Shown piece after piece: positions 1-7,379 of a DNA stretch of 38,559 nt. Where the stretch lies: IMG/VR virus record IMGVR_UViG_3300035670_000598, positions 1-38,559 of that record. One strand, 5' to 3'. How positions within the stretch are numbered: position 1 is the stretch's first letter; every line of letters starts with the position of its first letter. The translations under genes and the position numbers were made by a program. This DNA comes from a virus. Under the pieces are notes generated by a model, which was not told the DNA's origin, did no database searches, and worked only from the letters and a program-made list of their open reading frames with translations.

Positions 1-183
1 TCGCTGATGGCACGTTTGTCTCCGTCGCATACAACAGCGACGCCGCGACGATGGTCGAGGGCGCCGACGGCAGCCCTGCGATCGCGTTCAAGCGCGGCGC
101 GCGTGGCGCGACCATCACGCTGACCTGCCTGCAGACCTCGCTCGGCAACAACGTGCTGAACGGCTTCCTGCAAGCCCAGAAAT
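1..183. repeat. Terminal direct repeat, left copy (circular genome join)
   Basis: Bases 1-183 match 38377-38559 with one difference: C at 56 versus T at 38432, both third positions of a Val codon. Because the tail tube gene reads straight across the join, this is best explained as overlap from assembling a circular or circularly permuted genome rather than a biological terminal repeat. The unit length is then 38,376 bp. The single mismatch suggests a mixed population or a sequencing error. Confidence 0.9.
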
Positions 184-368
184 ATGCCGCCAGCGGAGCT
201 GCCACGGTCAGTGTGACCATCCGCAACAACCAAGGCGGCGAGCTCGTGAGCATGCCGCGCGGTGTGTTCATGAAGGAACCTGACGTCAGCTATGCTGCGG
301 AGATCAGCAACCGCGAGTGGACGATCATCGGCCAGATCACCTCGACCTACGCTGGCTACGCGGTGTAA
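1..368 (+). CDS. Tail tube protein (DUF3277-like), 3' part
   Basis: This is the C-terminal part of a gene whose start lies at 38304 at the other end of the window; joined across the circle it gives 146 residues, the usual size for DUF3277-type tail tube proteins. The reading frame enters at base 3 (Ala-Asp-Gly) and ends with TAA at 366-368. The visible part includes a stretch typical of these tube subunits (GARGATITLTCLQTS, then VLNGFLQAQ) that precedes a beta-rich C-terminus. It follows the DUF3383-like sheath gene and precedes the tail assembly chaperones, the standard contractile-tail order. The product should polymerise into the inner tube inside the sheath. The internal ATG at 51 is not the true start. 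Confidence 0.85.
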   Translation, partial: ADGTFVSVAYNSDAATMVEGADGSPAIAFKRGARGATITLTCLQTSLGNNVLNGFLQAQKYAASGAATVSVTIRNNQGGELVSMPRGVFMKEPDVSYAAEISNREWTIIGQITSTYAGYAV

Positions 369-371
369 CCC

Positions 372-797
372 ATGCTGACCACCACGACCGTCGAGATCGC
401 TGGGCGCACGTACACAGTGGGGCAACTGCCTGCGGATCGCGCGTTCGAGGTCGGCTGCATCGTCGCAGAGTGGCGCGGCAAGATCGTGGAGCGGATGGGC
501 GACGCGGCACTGGTAGCTACTGAGGCCAAGATCGACAGCATCGCTGCTGGCGGTCGTGCCCTCGTAACCATCGCGCAGATGCTCCGTGATGCGGAGTACC
601 GCGAGAAGGTCTGGCGCCCTGTGCTGTCTGTCTGCACCTGCGACGGCGTGCCAGTGCTGCGCGATGACTGGACGACGACCTACGCGGGCGATCGGCTGGT
701 CGAGCTCTATCAGCTGCACGAGCGAAGCATCGATCACTCGTGCGGGGGTTTCTTGCGGGGGCTGGGCCTAGGCGCCGTCCCAGCCCCCAGCCTCTGA
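372..797 (+). CDS. Tail assembly chaperone, short form (lambda G-like role)
   Basis: The 141-residue product lies between tube and tape measure genes, the position of tail assembly chaperones in most long-tailed phages. It starts 3 bp after the tube stop. I recognise no specific sequence family; the call rests on position, size and the -1 frameshift signal near its 3' end. The N-terminus looks like a small folded domain (TTTTVEIAGRTYTVGQLPAD), and the rest is mostly helical with one Cys pair (VCTCDG). Chaperones of this kind coat the tape measure during tail assembly and are absent from the virion. A fraction of ribosomes should slip at 746-752 to make the longer form ending at 1015. Confidence 0.75.
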   Translation: MLTTTTVEIAGRTYTVGQLPADRAFEVGCIVAEWRGKIVERMGDAALVATEAKIDSIAAGGRALVTIAQMLRDAEYREKVWRPVLSVCTCDGVPVLRDDWTTTYAGDRLVELYQLHERSIDHSCGGFLRGLGLGAVPAPSL

Positions 798-1015
798 CCG
801 CACGGCCCAAGAGCTGGGCCGATTTGCGTAGAGAGGCGCACCAGACGCGCTGGCTGTGGTGGCTACCTGTCGAGGCTGGCTACGCAGCCAGTCTGATCGA
901 GGTTCAGCGGGAGTGGTCGCTAGATGACGTGCTGATGGTTGCAGATCGCGTGGCAGAGCGCAACGATCAGCAGGAACGGATCAGGCGAGAAGCCGACAGG
1001 AGGCGCCCTAGATGA
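740..1015 (+). CDS. Tail assembly chaperone, -1 frameshift extension (lambda T-like role)
   Basis: This frame is -1 relative to the preceding gene and overlaps its last 58 bases. It has no good ribosome binding site: its only early start is a GTG at 740 inside the upstream gene. It is best read as the extension of a fusion: residues 1-127 of the upstream protein are followed by 87 residues decoded from 752 on, about 214 in total. The extension is Arg-rich and helical, containing a Trp-rich patch (TRWLWWLPVE), and its stop at 1013-1015 overlaps the tape measure start at 1012. In lambda the equivalent gpGT binds the tape measure protein while the T part recruits tube subunits. Confidence 0.75.
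   Translation: MRGFLAGAGPRRRPSPQPLTARPKSWADLRREAHQTRWLWWLPVEAGYAASLIEVQREWSLDDVLMVADRVAERNDQQERIRREADRRRPR
746..788 (+). other. Programmed -1 ribosomal frameshift site with stem-loop
   Basis: The heptamer GGGTTTC at 746-752 is in the zero frame as G GGT TTC, a canonical X XXY YYZ slippery sequence. Four bases downstream, GGGGGCTGGG (757-766) pairs perfectly with CCCAGCCCCC (779-788), a 10-bp GC-rich stem with a 12-base loop, which would stall the ribosome on the heptamer. A -1 slip enters the frame that runs open to 1015. Slip site, spacing, stem, position between tube and tape measure genes, and the open -1 frame all agree. Confidence 0.88.
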
Positions 1016-2733
1016 TCGTCCGCGACCTCCTGATCAAACTAGGCTTCTCGACAGACACCCGACAGCTATCTGGCACTGAGAAGCAGATCGATCGCCTGCG
1101 GGCATCGACAATCGCTCTCGGCGGCGTCATGGCCAACCTGGCACAGCAAGGCCTCGGCAAGGTCGCCAACGAGATGCGCGCCAGTGCTGAGTCGTCGATC
1201 GAATTCGGTCGAGGCATCGCCAACCTGTCGTCGATCATGGGCGGCACAGAGGCAGACACGCGCAAGATGGCGCAAGCCGCTAAGGATCTGGGCAAGGAAT
1301 TCGGCGTGATGCCTGAGCAGATCAGCGCCGCCATGTATGACGTGGTTGGCTCGCTCGGCTACACAGGCGACACAATCGCCCAGACTCGCGAGGCTGTGAA
1401 GCTGGGCAAGGCTGGCGCTGCGACGACCTCCGAGGCGTTCCAGGTGCTGATGCGCACCACGCTGGCCTACGGCGACACCAGCGAGGCCGCCATGCGCAAA
1501 GTCTCGGATCTGGCCAGCGCCACGATCCGCCTCGGCGTGCTGACGATGCCTGAGCTGTCAGCGTCGATCTCGAGCGTCACCCCGCTGGCATCGTCGCTCG
1601 GTGTCTCACTCGAGGAGCTCTTCGCCGTCCAAGCTGCGCTCTCAGGCCCGAGCGGCTCAGCGTCTGAGGTCTACACCCAGATGAGCAGCGCCATGACGGC
1701 GCTGCTGCGCCAGAACAAGACCATGGAGGCGCAATTCGAAAAGACCTTCAAGTCCAAGGGCATCGAAACCGTCGCGGAGGCCATCGGCAAATTCGGCCTG
1801 CAAGGCACGCTCAAGCAGCTGGTGGACGACGTAGGTGGATCGCAGGAAGCGCTTACTGAGATGTTCGGGCGCATCGAGGCCGTGCGGTTCGCGCTCGCTG
1901 CCACAGGCTCGCAGGCTGGTCGATACACACGGATGCAAAAGGAGCTGACGCAGGTCACAGGTGAAGTCGATCGCGCCGTGGCAAAGCAGACGACAGGCAT
2001 GGGCGCGGCAGCGTTCGCTCTGGACAAGACGCGAGCAGCTGCGCAAGCAGAGCGCATCGAGATCGGCGAGAAGCTGGCGCCAGCCATGATCGGCCTCGAG
2101 GCTGCTGGCGCCAAGGTGTTCGCGATGTTCGCTGATAACATCCTGCCAGCCTTCACCGCTGGCAGCGGTGCGATCATCCAGATGAGCGACGCCACGACGG
2201 TTCTCGGCGGCGCGCTGAACATCGTCGGTCGAGTCCTCGGGGCAGTGCGGATTGCGATCGAGTCGGTGCTGTTGCTTGCGCAGCAGGTCTACGCTGTGAT
2301 CACTGGTCTGCTGGCCGCATCGATCCAACTCGCCAAGCTGAACCCGAAAGGCGCTGCAGCCGTCCTCAGCCAGATGCCCAAGCAGATTTCAGAGAATTAC
2401 GCGAATTACAAGCAGTCTGTTGCAGGTACAGCGGAATTCGTCTCGACAGGACACGATCCCAGCAAGACATCAGCAGCACGAGCAGCAGCATCAGCTGCAG
2501 CCATGGAGCGGATCACAGGTCTATTCGGCGCAGCGCAAACGGCGCTGAGTGGAGCGCTGCAGACGCCGATGGTCCGTGCGGACGTCGGAGGCGTGACTGT
2601 CAATGTCACTGTGCCAGCTGGGACCACGGGACAAGGCGCTGCGCTGATCGCTGATCAGGGATCGCGTTCGATGCTGGCCCAGTTCATGGCTGGCGTCCAG
2701 CAGTCGTTCCCTGTGCAGCAGCCAGGAGGCTGA
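1012..2733 (+). CDS. Tail tape measure protein
   Basis: The 573-residue protein has the opening typical of TP901-type tape measures: residues 1-60 contain VRDLLIKLGFSTDTRQL and KQIDRLRASTIALGG, followed by long Ala-rich helices and segments such as RGIANLSSIMGGTEADTRKMAQ that resemble the TP901 core domain. Hydrophobic stretches near residues 385-450 could insert in or cross the host membrane during DNA ejection. Tape measures set tail length at roughly 0.15 nm per residue in well-studied phages, so a tail of about 80-90 nm is expected, short for a contractile tail. The ATG at 1012 overlaps the upstream stop by 4 bases. It acts in the tube lumen with the chaperones encoded just before it. Confidence 0.9.
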   Translation: MIVRDLLIKLGFSTDTRQLSGTEKQIDRLRASTIALGGVMANLAQQGLGKVANEMRASAESSIEFGRGIANLSSIMGGTEADTRKMAQAAKDLGKEFGVMPEQISAAMYDVVGSLGYTGDTIAQTREAVKLGKAGAATTSEAFQVLMRTTLAYGDTSEAAMRKVSDLASATIRLGVLTMPELSASISSVTPLASSLGVSLEELFAVQAALSGPSGSASEVYTQMSSAMTALLRQNKTMEAQFEKTFKSKGIETVAEAIGKFGLQGTLKQLVDDVGGSQEALTEMFGRIEAVRFALAATGSQAGRYTRMQKELTQVTGEVDRAVAKQTTGMGAAAFALDKTRAAAQAERIEIGEKLAPAMIGLEAAGAKVFAMFADNILPAFTAGSGAIIQMSDATTVLGGALNIVGRVLGAVRIAIESVLLLAQQVYAVITGLLAASIQLAKLNPKGAAAVLSQMPKQISENYANYKQSVAGTAEFVSTGHDPSKTSAARAAASAAAMERITGLFGAAQTALSGALQTPMVRADVGGVTVNVTVPAGTTGQGAALIADQGSRSMLAQFMAGVQQSFPVQQPGG

Positions 2734-2736
2734 TCC

Positions 2737-3324
2737 ATGCCTACCAGCCCAGCCACACAATTCCTGCTCGCCACCGGTCAGATCCTGACGCCCGACACCT
2801 GCACGTCCATGCAGCACGAGGCCAGCGCTGAGACGACTACGCATCCCGTCGAGGATGGCAGCAGTATTGCGGATCACGTCATACGCAAGCCCCAGACTCT
2901 GACGCTGACCACCAGATGGACGCCGAGGCCACCTGAGCCAGACTACCTGCCTCTGGGCAATCACAGAGGCCAAGATGCTTTCGACGCTCTTGTAGAGGCA
3001 CTGCAAGCCCGCCAACCAATCCGCATCGAGATGGACGGGATCACCTATGATCCAGTCGTCCTGACCAGCGTCACGATGCCGCGATCGTTCGACGACGGCG
3101 ACGGTCGCGAGATACAGATCCAAGCCACGCAAATCCAGATCGTCAGCGGCCAGACGACCCGAGTTCGTGTCAGCTCTCGCAACGGCTTCAAGGGCAAGGC
3201 AAAGGCCAAGAGGACGAACGTGACACTGACGCGTGCAGGCGCCGCAGTCGCTGCGACGGTGGCTCTGCTGTCCAATCGTACCCTCACGGCGCTGGCCTAC
3301 ACAGGGATCGCAATTACGAGGTGA
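2737..3324 (+). CDS. Tail/baseplate protein, Dit-like N-terminal domain
   Basis: This 195-residue protein starts 3 bp after the tape measure stop. Residues 1-130 resemble the N-terminal domain of Dit-like tail proteins found beside DUF3383/DUF3277 tails: a beta-rich region with SSIADHVIRKPQTLTLTTRW, then a helix (DAFDALVEALQARQPIRIEM) and DPVVLTSVTMPRS. The C-terminus is basic (KGKAKAKRTN) and ends in an Ala-rich hydrophobic helix. Its place directly after the tape measure and before the plug and hub genes suggests it links the tube tip to the baseplate hub. The domain call rests on pattern memory and gene order, not on a search. Confidence 0.65.
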   Translation: MPTSPATQFLLATGQILTPDTCTSMQHEASAETTTHPVEDGSSIADHVIRKPQTLTLTTRWTPRPPEPDYLPLGNHRGQDAFDALVEALQARQPIRIEMDGITYDPVVLTSVTMPRSFDDGDGREIQIQATQIQIVSGQTTRVRVSSRNGFKGKAKAKRTNVTLTRAGAAVAATVALLSNRTLTALAYTGIAITR

Positions 3325-3328
3325 CTCG

Positions 3329-3670
3329 ATGGCTGCATTCGTGATCCCGACGTTGACGGGGCCAGAGACTACGCCGCAGGTCTTGCGAGTGACCCTTGAC
3401 GGCGAGGTTTACCAATTGGCGATCCGCTACAACGAACGCGCAGCAATGTGGCGCATGGACGTCCGCAACGACTCAGGCACAGCGCTGGCGTCTGGTCTGT
3501 CGCTGCGCAACGCTGGCCTGCCTGCCAATCTGTGCGTGTTCCGTCTCGATGGTCTGCCCAAGGGTCTGCTGCTCGCATTTCCCACTACCACCTCGACCGC
3601 AGACGCTGGTCTGGAGGAGCTGGGCGGACGAGTCTTGCTGACGTACCAGCAGACTGAGGTCGTCTACTGA
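3329..3670 (+). CDS. Baseplate plug protein (cyanophage Pam3 gp18-like)
   Basis: The 113-residue product begins at the ATG at 3329, 5 bases after the upstream stop, and not at upstream in-frame starts that would run into the previous gene. The core FRVTLDG-type pattern (LRVTLDGEVYQLAIRYNERAAMWRMDV, shown here only as its two ends VTLDGEVYQL and ERAAMWRMDV) followed by a Gly-Leu-rich turn matches the small beta-barrel plug found in the minimal baseplate of the freshwater myophage Pam3. Such plugs sit in the hub lumen. The stop at 3668-3670 overlaps the hub gene start. Confidence comes from both sequence pattern and position before the hub. Confidence 0.65.
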   Translation: MAAFVIPTLTGPETTPQVLRVTLDGEVYQLAIRYNERAAMWRMDVRNDSGTALASGLSLRNAGLPANLCVFRLDGLPKGLLLAFPTTTSTADAGLEELGGRVLLTYQQTEVVY

Positions 3671-4494
3671 TGGCCACGCTTTACGGGCGCCAGTGGTCGC
3701 TGACAATCGGTGATCGCCAGTGGACTGATTTGCGCGTGGTCTTCGAAGTCAACCGCAATCTGACCAAGCACCCAGATCCAGCTGTGATCACGGTCTACAA
3801 CCTCGCGCAGCTGACTCGCAGCGGGTTCTATCAGGGCGAGCAGGTCAGACTCGTCGCTGGCTATGGTGATGCCGCAGGGCTGATCTACGCAGGGACGCTG
3901 ACTGGGCTGACTCCTCAGCGGGATGGAGCAGACTACGGCGTCACTCTGTCCTGTCGTGATGGTGATGCGGCTTATCGGGCTACTGTGCGACAGTCTTACT
4001 CGGCGGGCGCACCTCTGCAGCTCGTCGTGGATCGATTGGCCTCAGCCATGGGGCTCGGCGTATCTGCTGGATCTCGTGCGTCCTTGGCGGGCAAGTCTAC
4101 TCGTGGACCGCTGGCACAAGTGGGCTACGCACAATCAGCTCTGCAGTCTGTGCTGCAGCCATTCGGCCTGCGTTACACGATGATCGACGGATCGATCGTC
4201 ATCGTCACCGACAACGGAGCGACAGACGAGCAGGCGATCCTGCTGACGCCCTCGAGCGGCCTCATCGGGTCGCCTGAGCCTATGACCGACGAGGCGCCAC
4301 CGATCGGCGCCGTCGTCAAGCGACTGCGACTGACTTCACTTCTGCAGCCTGGCTTCGTGCCAGGACGTCGAGTCTCACTGCAGGGCGTGCAATACGCTGG
4401 CGTCTACCGTGTCGACCGCCTGATCCACAAGGGCGACAGCCACGGGCAGGAGTGGTACAGTGTGGCAGAGTGCAGTCTGGTGGAGGACGTGTGA
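3670..4494 (+). CDS. Baseplate hub protein
   Basis: The 274-residue protein has the features of phage hub subunits of the gpD/gp27 type: an N-terminal beta domain (TIGDRQWTDLRVVFEVNRN) followed by a short fold with VITVYNLAQ, GEQVRLVAGYGD and IYAGTLTGL, and a second similar domain near residues 100-190. The phrase GYAQSALQSVLQPFGLRYTMIDGSIVI is typical of these hubs (ends GYAQSALQSVL and YTMIDGSIVI). It should form the ring to which the spike attaches. It lies between the plug and spike genes and overlaps both, implying coupled translation. A phage-specific replacement such as a peptidase hub is unlikely, as no catalytic motif is seen. Confidence 0.75.
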   Translation: MATLYGRQWSLTIGDRQWTDLRVVFEVNRNLTKHPDPAVITVYNLAQLTRSGFYQGEQVRLVAGYGDAAGLIYAGTLTGLTPQRDGADYGVTLSCRDGDAAYRATVRQSYSAGAPLQLVVDRLASAMGLGVSAGSRASLAGKSTRGPLAQVGYAQSALQSVLQPFGLRYTMIDGSIVIVTDNGATDEQAILLTPSSGLIGSPEPMTDEAPPIGAVVKRLRLTSLLQPGFVPGRRVSLQGVQYAGVYRVDRLIHKGDSHGQEWYSVAECSLVEDV

Positions 4495-5108
4495 TCGGGC
4501 CCACGATGGACGAAATGCTGGATCAGGTGCTGACGTCACGTCTGCAGACTGTCTACACGTCTCTGCCTGGTCGTGTCGTATCGTTCAGCGCTGCTACATC
4601 GACCTGCACGGTGCAGCCGTTCCCTGCGATCTATCAGGACGGCGAAGCTGTCGAGCTGCCCTTGCTATACGGCGTCCCAGTCGGTTATCCGAGCGGGGGC
4701 GGGTCGTCTATCACGTGGCCTCTGGCGGCTGGTGACATCGTGATCCTACTGTTCGCCGCAGCGCCGCTCTCGCGCTATCGCGTCGAGGGTGCAGAGACGG
4801 ATCCACAGGAGGAGCGAAGGTTTGACCTGACCGACGCGTGGGCGATGCCTCTCGCTGGTGGCGCACAGCCCCCAGCGACGAGTGGCGCGCTGGTCGTGCA
4901 GGCGCCGACGGCGGGGCAGGTACGGCTGGGCGCATCCACCGCCACGCTCGGAGTGGCGCGCCAGACTGACAGCGTGCAGGTGACTGTGGCTCCTGACTGG
5001 ATCGCGTTCGCCACTGCAGTCTCTGCGATCACTGGCGTTCCTGCTCCTGTGTCGGTTTCCTACAGCGGCAGCATCACTGGCGCCTCGACTACGGTGAGGT
5101 CTACCTGA
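4491..5108 (+). CDS. Baseplate spike protein (Gp138 N-terminal domain-like)
   Basis: The best start is GTG at 4491, overlapping the hub stop by 4 bases with GGAGG at 4482-4486; an upstream in-frame start would overlap the hub gene by 43 bases. The 205-residue product begins with helices (DEMLDQVLTSRL) and an OB-fold-like region (PGRVVSFSAATSTCTVQPFP, GVPVGYPSGGGSSITWPLAAGD) as in Gp138/gpV-type puncture spikes. A beta-helix-like segment follows (GALVVQAPTAGQVRLGAST). Such proteins form the trimeric tip that pierces the outer membrane. No C-terminal HxH metal motif is obvious, so the apex may be made by another small protein or by different residues. Confidence 0.75.
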   Translation: MIGPTMDEMLDQVLTSRLQTVYTSLPGRVVSFSAATSTCTVQPFPAIYQDGEAVELPLLYGVPVGYPSGGGSSITWPLAAGDIVILLFAAAPLSRYRVEGAETDPQEERRFDLTDAWAMPLAGGAQPPATSGALVVQAPTAGQVRLGASTATLGVARQTDSVQVTVAPDWIAFATAVSAITGVPAPVSVSYSGSITGASTTVRST

Positions 5109-5494
5109 TGGCGACGATAGCATGGCGCGACCTCGCGCTGGACAACTCGGGCGACCTGGTGCTGGAGGTCGGCGACCTCAAGCTGCTGCAGGGCACTGAT
5201 GCGATCGTGCAAGAGTGCCGAACGGCGCTGGGTCTGTGGGCAGGTGAGTATCCGTTCGACATCGAGCTAGGCACCAGATGGGATCAGATCCTGGACACCA
5301 AAGGCCTACAGGACAGCGCGATCGTCGCTGAGGTCCGACGCGTGCTCATGGGCGTGCAAGGCGTCCAATCCGTGGACAACGTGGCCATCGTGCGCAATAC
5401 TGTCCTGCGGACTGCCACGATCTCAGCGAGCGTCCGCGGCAACGAGGGCGTGGTGCTGACGGTGCCGTCTCTCGAGCTGGGCGTGGGAGTGTAG
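5108..5494 (+). CDS. Baseplate wedge protein, gp25-like
   Basis: The 128-residue protein has the pattern of gp25/gpW-type wedge subunits: an N-terminal beta stretch (LVLEVGDLKLLQGTDAIVQE) and the conserved helix-loop (CRTALGLWAGEYPFDIELGTRWDQIL; ends CRTALGLWAGEY and ELGTRWDQIL), then a C-terminal ferredoxin-like half with VQGVQSVDNVAIVRN. gp25 homologues nucleate sheath polymerisation at the baseplate. The ATG overlaps the last base of the spike gene stop, and the gpJ-like gene follows after 1 bp, the usual wedge gene order in contractile tails. Confidence 0.85.
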   Translation: MATIAWRDLALDNSGDLVLEVGDLKLLQGTDAIVQECRTALGLWAGEYPFDIELGTRWDQILDTKGLQDSAIVAEVRRVLMGVQGVQSVDNVAIVRNTVLRTATISASVRGNEGVVLTVPSLELGVGV

Positions 5495-5495
5495 C

Positions 5496-6740
5496 ATGCC
5501 AGGACCTACCTACGGGCCAGACGGACTGCAGATCCAGACTGCGACAGAGGTGCAGGCGGATCTCGCTGCGTACCTGCAGAGCGAATTCGGCACCACGATC
5601 CAAGCGACCAACGGGCAGACCGTCATCGGCCAGCTTGTCTCGGCGCTGTCGCAGATCCTCGTGCAGCACCAAGAAGCGATCGATGGCGTCTACCAGTCCC
5701 TGCACCTCGACGGCGCAGAGGGCGTCAATCTCGATCGACTGGTGCAGCTGCTCGGGTTGACGCGCAATCTCGCGACCGCCTCGACATGCACGATCACGGT
5801 CGCGAATACTGGCCCAGTGATCGTCGCGGTCCCGACCGGTGCAGTGCTGCAGCATACGGCCACAGGCACGCTCTGGAGCGTTGACGTCGGCGGCAACGTG
5901 CCAGTCGCTGGGTCTGCCAGCTTTGCGGCTCGCAGTCTCGATCTGGCTCCGATAGCGATCGCACCCCTGTCTGCGTGGACGTGGGTGTCGTCTTTCGCTG
6001 GCGCGGGCTCGACAGTGATCAGCAACGCAGCCACGAGTCAGCTCGGCACCTATCAGGAGACCGACGCAGCTCTGCGTGTGCGCGTGCTGCAATCGGCGCA
6101 CACGGCGGGCAAAGGCACCGTGCAGGCGATCCGTGGCGCCATCGCTGACCTCGACGGCGTGACGAGCTGTGTCGTGTTCGAGAACACCAGCAACGTCCCT
6201 GGCATCACCTCGCCAGTCGTGATCCCGCTCCTGCCCGCGCACAGCTTCGTGGCCTGCGTGATCGCGCCAGCCACGCCTCAGATGGAGCAAGCGATCGCTG
6301 GCGTGCTGTATGACCAGAAGCCAGCGGGCATTGCGACCTACGGCAACACGGCAGTGACCTACACAGACCCCGACGGCGTGCCGTATGTGCTGAATTATGA
6401 GCTGGCTACATCGACGGCCATCGTGATCTCTGCCACCGTCAGCGGCGGCATGGCTGCTTTCTCGACGGCGATCAAGGACGCGATCATCACGTACATCGGC
6501 GGCACGCTATCGACTGGCGACACGGTGCAGGGTCTGGGAATGGGCAGCACGATCGTGGCCAGTGCGCTCGAGTGTGCGATCTACGATGCGACGAAAGTCA
6601 ACGGCAAGAGCTCGTGCACTGGCGTCGCCAATTTGCTGTTCGACTATGCGCCAGCGCCGCCGCTGAACTCGGCGAACCTGACGATGCAGTGGAATGAGTA
6701 CCCGATCACCAGCATCGCGTCGATCGTGCTGACGTTCTAG
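5496..6740 (+). CDS. Baseplate wedge protein, gpJ-like (Baseplate_J)
   Basis: The 414-residue product has the Baseplate_J layout: an N-terminal helical region (TATEVQADLAAYLQSEFG, GVYQSLHLDGAEGVNLDRLVQLLGLTR ends GVYQSLHLDG and LVQLLGLTR), the beta core with VPTGAVLQHTATGTLW, and the region ETDAALRVRVLQSAHTAGKGT followed by AIRGAIADLDGVTSCVVFEN, all typical of gpJ/gp6 proteins. The C-terminal half carries a conserved DQKPAGIATYGNT turn. These dimerise to form the wedge ring around the hub. It lies between gp25-like and DUF2612-like wedge genes. No truncation is visible. Confidence 0.9.
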   Translation: MPGPTYGPDGLQIQTATEVQADLAAYLQSEFGTTIQATNGQTVIGQLVSALSQILVQHQEAIDGVYQSLHLDGAEGVNLDRLVQLLGLTRNLATASTCTITVANTGPVIVAVPTGAVLQHTATGTLWSVDVGGNVPVAGSASFAARSLDLAPIAIAPLSAWTWVSSFAGAGSTVISNAATSQLGTYQETDAALRVRVLQSAHTAGKGTVQAIRGAIADLDGVTSCVVFENTSNVPGITSPVVIPLLPAHSFVACVIAPATPQMEQAIAGVLYDQKPAGIATYGNTAVTYTDPDGVPYVLNYELATSTAIVISATVSGGMAAFSTAIKDAIITYIGGTLSTGDTVQGLGMGSTIVASALECAIYDATKVNGKSSCTGVANLLFDYAPAPPLNSANLTMQWNEYPITSIASIVLTF

Positions 6741-6753
6741 CAGGAGGTGGCCC

Positions 6754-7371
6754 GTGGCTGACATCCTGCCGCTGAACACGCCAGCCGAGGCCGTCGATCT
6801 GCTGCCGTCGCAGTTTGTCGACCAGCCGAATATCGCAGCGCTCTGGCGCGGTCTGGCGTATCCGATCCAGGACTACGAGGACACGCTGTTCTGGCTGCAG
6901 ACGGCCTACAGCCTCGACAACGCAGACGGCGTGCAGCTGGACTATGTGGGCCAGCTGCTGAACCAGTCACGCCTCGGCGGCCCGTATCCTGTCGGCGAGT
7001 CTGATAGTGACTACAGGGTCAAGCTGCGCGCTGCCGTCCTGCGCAACAGAAGCAACGGATCAACTCCCGACCTGATCGCCGTGGTCAAGGCGTTGCTCAA
7101 CGGCAACGCTGTGAAGGTGCAGATCATCGACACACCGCCCGCTGCGTTCGTGCTGCTGGTGCAGGTGACGACGCCGCTGACGTCTGGAGAGCAGACAGCG
7201 CTGATCGAATTCTGCGAGTCGGCGCGATCTGCGGGTGTAGGCATCGCTGGGCTGGCGTGGTACGCTGATCCGACGTTCGCCTTCGACGGCTTCCCTGATC
7301 CGCCGTTCCAGGGCTACGATGACGGCACGGGCGCCGTCGGTGGATACTGGGCCAATTACATTTGGCCCTGA
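6754..7371 (+). CDS. Baseplate wedge/tail protein, DUF2612-like
   Basis: Translation starts at GTG 6754 behind a strong AGGAGG at 6743-6748. The 205-residue protein contains a helix ending in GVQLDYVGQLLNQSRLGGPYPVGESD (ends GVQLDYVGQLLNQ and GGPYPVGESD) and then DYRVKLRAAVLRNRSNGSTPDL, the signature pattern of DUF2612-type tail proteins that follow gpJ in many myophages. It plays the role of gpI-like proteins, linking wedge and tail fibre. The C-terminus is rich in Phe, Tyr and Gly (FAFDGFPDPPFQGYDD) and likely contacts the fibre encoded next. Confidence 0.8.
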   Translation: MADILPLNTPAEAVDLLPSQFVDQPNIAALWRGLAYPIQDYEDTLFWLQTAYSLDNADGVQLDYVGQLLNQSRLGGPYPVGESDSDYRVKLRAAVLRNRSNGSTPDLIAVVKALLNGNAVKVQIIDTPPAAFVLLVQVTTPLTSGEQTALIEFCESARSAGVGIAGLAWYADPTFAFDGFPDPPFQGYDDGTGAVGGYWANYIWP

Positions 7372-7379
7372 GGTGCTAG

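Noticed and set aside
5346-6290. 314-codon antisense frame over the gp25-like and gpJ-like genes
   Set aside because: Low-complexity Arg/Asp-rich translation and full overlap with two recognisable baseplate genes.
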